This document shows, in pieces, positions 62,854 through 64,000 of a stretch of DNA of 64,000 bases. The DNA comes from Bradyrhizobium betae (GTDB lineage: Bacteria > Pseudomonadota > Alphaproteobacteria > Rhizobiales > Xanthobacteraceae). The notes beneath the pieces were generated by a model. It searched no databases. It was not told the DNA's origin and was given only the letters and a program-made list of their open reading frames with translations. Both the position numbers and the translations under genes were made by a program. Numbering within the stretch: the stretch's first letter is position 1; each line of letters starts with the position of its first letter. The stretch spans positions 1,550,001 through 1,614,000 of the forward strand of contig NZ_CP044543.1 in NCBI RefSeq assembly GCF_008932115.1, given 5' to 3'.

Positions 62854-64000
62854 TCACACCGCCTCGATCAGCATGGCGCCGCCGAGCCCGCCGCCGATGC
62901 ATTCGGTGGCGACGCCGCGCCGCGTGCCGAGCCGCTTCATCGCGTTGACGAGATGCAGCACGATGCGGTTGCCGGAGGTGCCGACGGGATGGCCGAGCGA
63001 GATGGCGCCGCCGTCGACGTTGAGCCTCTCACGGTCGATCTCGCCGGCCGCGCCGTCGAAGCCCAAAATCTCGCGGCAGAATCTGTCGTCGTTCCAGGCG
63101 GCGAGACAGCCGAGCACCTGCGTCGCAAAAGCCTCGTTCAGCTCCCAGGTCTCGACGTCCTGAACCGTGAGACCGTTGCGTTGAAGCAGCGGGGTCGCCG
63201 ACATCACAGGACCGAGCCCCATGATGCTGGGATCGAGCGCGGCCCAGTTGCTGTCGACGATCGCGGCCTTCGGTGTCAGTCTGTGCTTTGCCACCGCCGC
63301 GTCGGAGGCGAGGATCACCCAGGAGGCGCCGTCGGTGATCTGCGAGGAATTGCCGGCGGTGACCTGGCCCCAAGGGCGCTCGAACACCGGCTTCAGTTTT
63401 GCCAGCGTTTCCGCCGTCGAGTCCGGCCGTACGCCGTCGTCGTGGTCGAAGAATTTTCCATTACGGGAGAACGCGGTCTCGACCTCGCCCTTGAGATAGC
63501 CCTGCGTCTGCGCATGCGCGAGCCGGCGGTGGCTCTCGGCGGCGTAAGCGTCGGACTGCGCGCGCGTAATGCCGAAGAGATGGCCGACGACTTCGGCGGT
63601 CTGACCCATGTTCAGATCGGTGATGGGGTCGGCCAGCCCGCGCTCCAGGCCAATGATGGGCTTGAGATCGCGCGGCCGCAGCCTGAAGGCGGCGGCGGCC
63701 TTCGCGGCGATGCCCTTCGCCATGGCAAGGCCGGCGAACCAGCGCACGCCCGAATTCGGCCAGACCAGCGGTGCGTGACTGAGCGCCTCGGCGCCGCCGG
63801 CGAGGATCATGTCGGCGTGCCCCTCGCGAATGTAGCGGTAGGCGGTATCGATCGACTGCATGCCGGAGCCGCAATTGATCTGCACGGTGAAGGCGACCAT
63901 GTCCTCGCCCATACCGAGCCGGAGCGCGGCGACACGGGCCGGATTCATCTCGTCCGCGATCACGTTGACGCAGCCGAGAATGACCTGGTCGAAATCATCC
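62854..64000 (-). CDS. Acetyl-CoA acetyltransferase/thiolase (partial, 5' end outside window)
   Basis: 382 residues visible, continuing past the window edge. Catalytic Cys in INCGSGMQSID near the visible residue 45, NEAFA-type segment ELNEAFATQVL, GHPVGTSG and the second catalytic Cys in ECIGGGLGGAML. It is the FadI/FadA partner of FadJ, cleaving 3-ketoacyl-CoA. The stop TGA overlaps the alternative FadJ GTG start. FadI/FadA symbols depend on length, which cannot be seen here. Confidence 0.92.
   Translation of the reverse strand, partial: DDFDQVILGCVNVIADEMNPARVAALRLGMGEDMVAFTVQINCGSGMQSIDTAYRYIREGHADMILAGGAEALSHAPLVWPNSGVRWFAGLAMAKGIAAKAAAAFRLRPRDLKPIIGLERGLADPITDLNMGQTAEVVGHLFGITRAQSDAYAAESHRRLAHAQTQGYLKGEVETAFSRNGKFFDHDDGVRPDSTAETLAKLKPVFERPWGQVTAGNSSQITDGASWVILASDAAVAKHRLTPKAAIVDSNWAALDPSIMGLGPVMSATPLLQRNGLTVQDVETWELNEAFATQVLGCLAAWNDDRFCREILGFDGAAGEIDRERLNVDGGAISLGHPVGTSGNRIVLHLVNAMKRLGTRRGVATECIGGGLGGAMLIEAV

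Noticed and set aside
60548..63163. 871-residue plus-strand open frame
   Set aside because: It is exactly antisense to fadJ and the thiolase, has no family motifs and has His/Arg/Asp-rich shadow composition typical of high-GC antisense frames.

Overview
The window is high-GC chromosomal DNA from an alphaproteobacterium, most likely Bradyrhizobium or a close relative. The evidence is the fused cytochrome b/c1 gene (fbcH) behind the Rieske gene (fbcF), the rhizobial eight-gene type glycerol ABC operon with glpD and a DeoR regulator, an isocitrate lyase beside an ScfR/RamB-type regulator, and several short families typical of Bradyrhizobiaceae (DUF6111, DUF4170, DUF2160). Genes are packed tightly with many 4-bp ATGA overlaps. 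No rRNA, tRNA, CRISPR array, insertion sequence or prophage was recognised. The first and last genes (fbcH and a thiolase) run off the window.

Layout. 1-5.6 kb: cytochrome bc1 genes, then a plus-strand run trmL-queE-queD-hemF-HAD (wobble-base tRNA modification and haem synthesis). 5.9-10.6 kb: a small acidic DUF2158 protein, a di-haem cytochrome, and opgG-opgH for periplasmic glucan. 10.6-16.1 kb: a decayed accessory segment with a frameshifted PIN toxin, a deletion scar joining headless LysR and Bug-family remnants, a headless glycosyltransferase, a di-haem cytochrome and a divergent two-winged-helix regulator. 17-21 kb: an overlapping minus-strand operon DUF1285-nudL-DUF6111-cca-tauE. 21-28 kb: a MoxR/DUF58/BatA-DUF4159 envelope operon. 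28-31 kb: a Zur-like palindrome followed by DUF2946 and a TonB-dependent receptor, which reads as a zinc uptake unit. 31-36 kb: acetyltransferases, a polytopic membrane protein, a dolichol-phosphate-mannose-type glycosyltransferase with DUF2304, a Nudix protein and a phosphoesterase. 37-41 kb: aceA and its divergent regulator. 41-48 kb: exported and envelope proteins, HtpX, a lytic transglycosylase and an old-yellow-enzyme reductase. 48-59 kb: glpV-U-Q-P-T-S-D and glpR, with a Phd/VapC toxin-antitoxin pair on the other strand between glpR and glpD, and a HAD phosphatase upstream. 59-64 kb: a tandem pair of NTF2-like genes and a fatty-acid beta-oxidation operon (thiolase, FadJ, hotdog thioesterase).

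Most noteworthy are: the Zur-type operator in front of DUF2946/TonB; the two glycerol-transporter ATPases, whose complementary motif losses predict one canonical and one degenerate ATP site; the toxin-antitoxin promoter whose 17-bp spacer is covered by a perfect palindrome; the GlpR-like operator ahead of glpD; the deletion scar that removed both 5' ends of a divergent LysR/Bug pair; a young NTF2 gene duplication with an internal 21-bp tandem repeat; and three families of 100-136 bp nested palindromic intergenic repeats. I did not find a clearly new defence or biosynthetic system.
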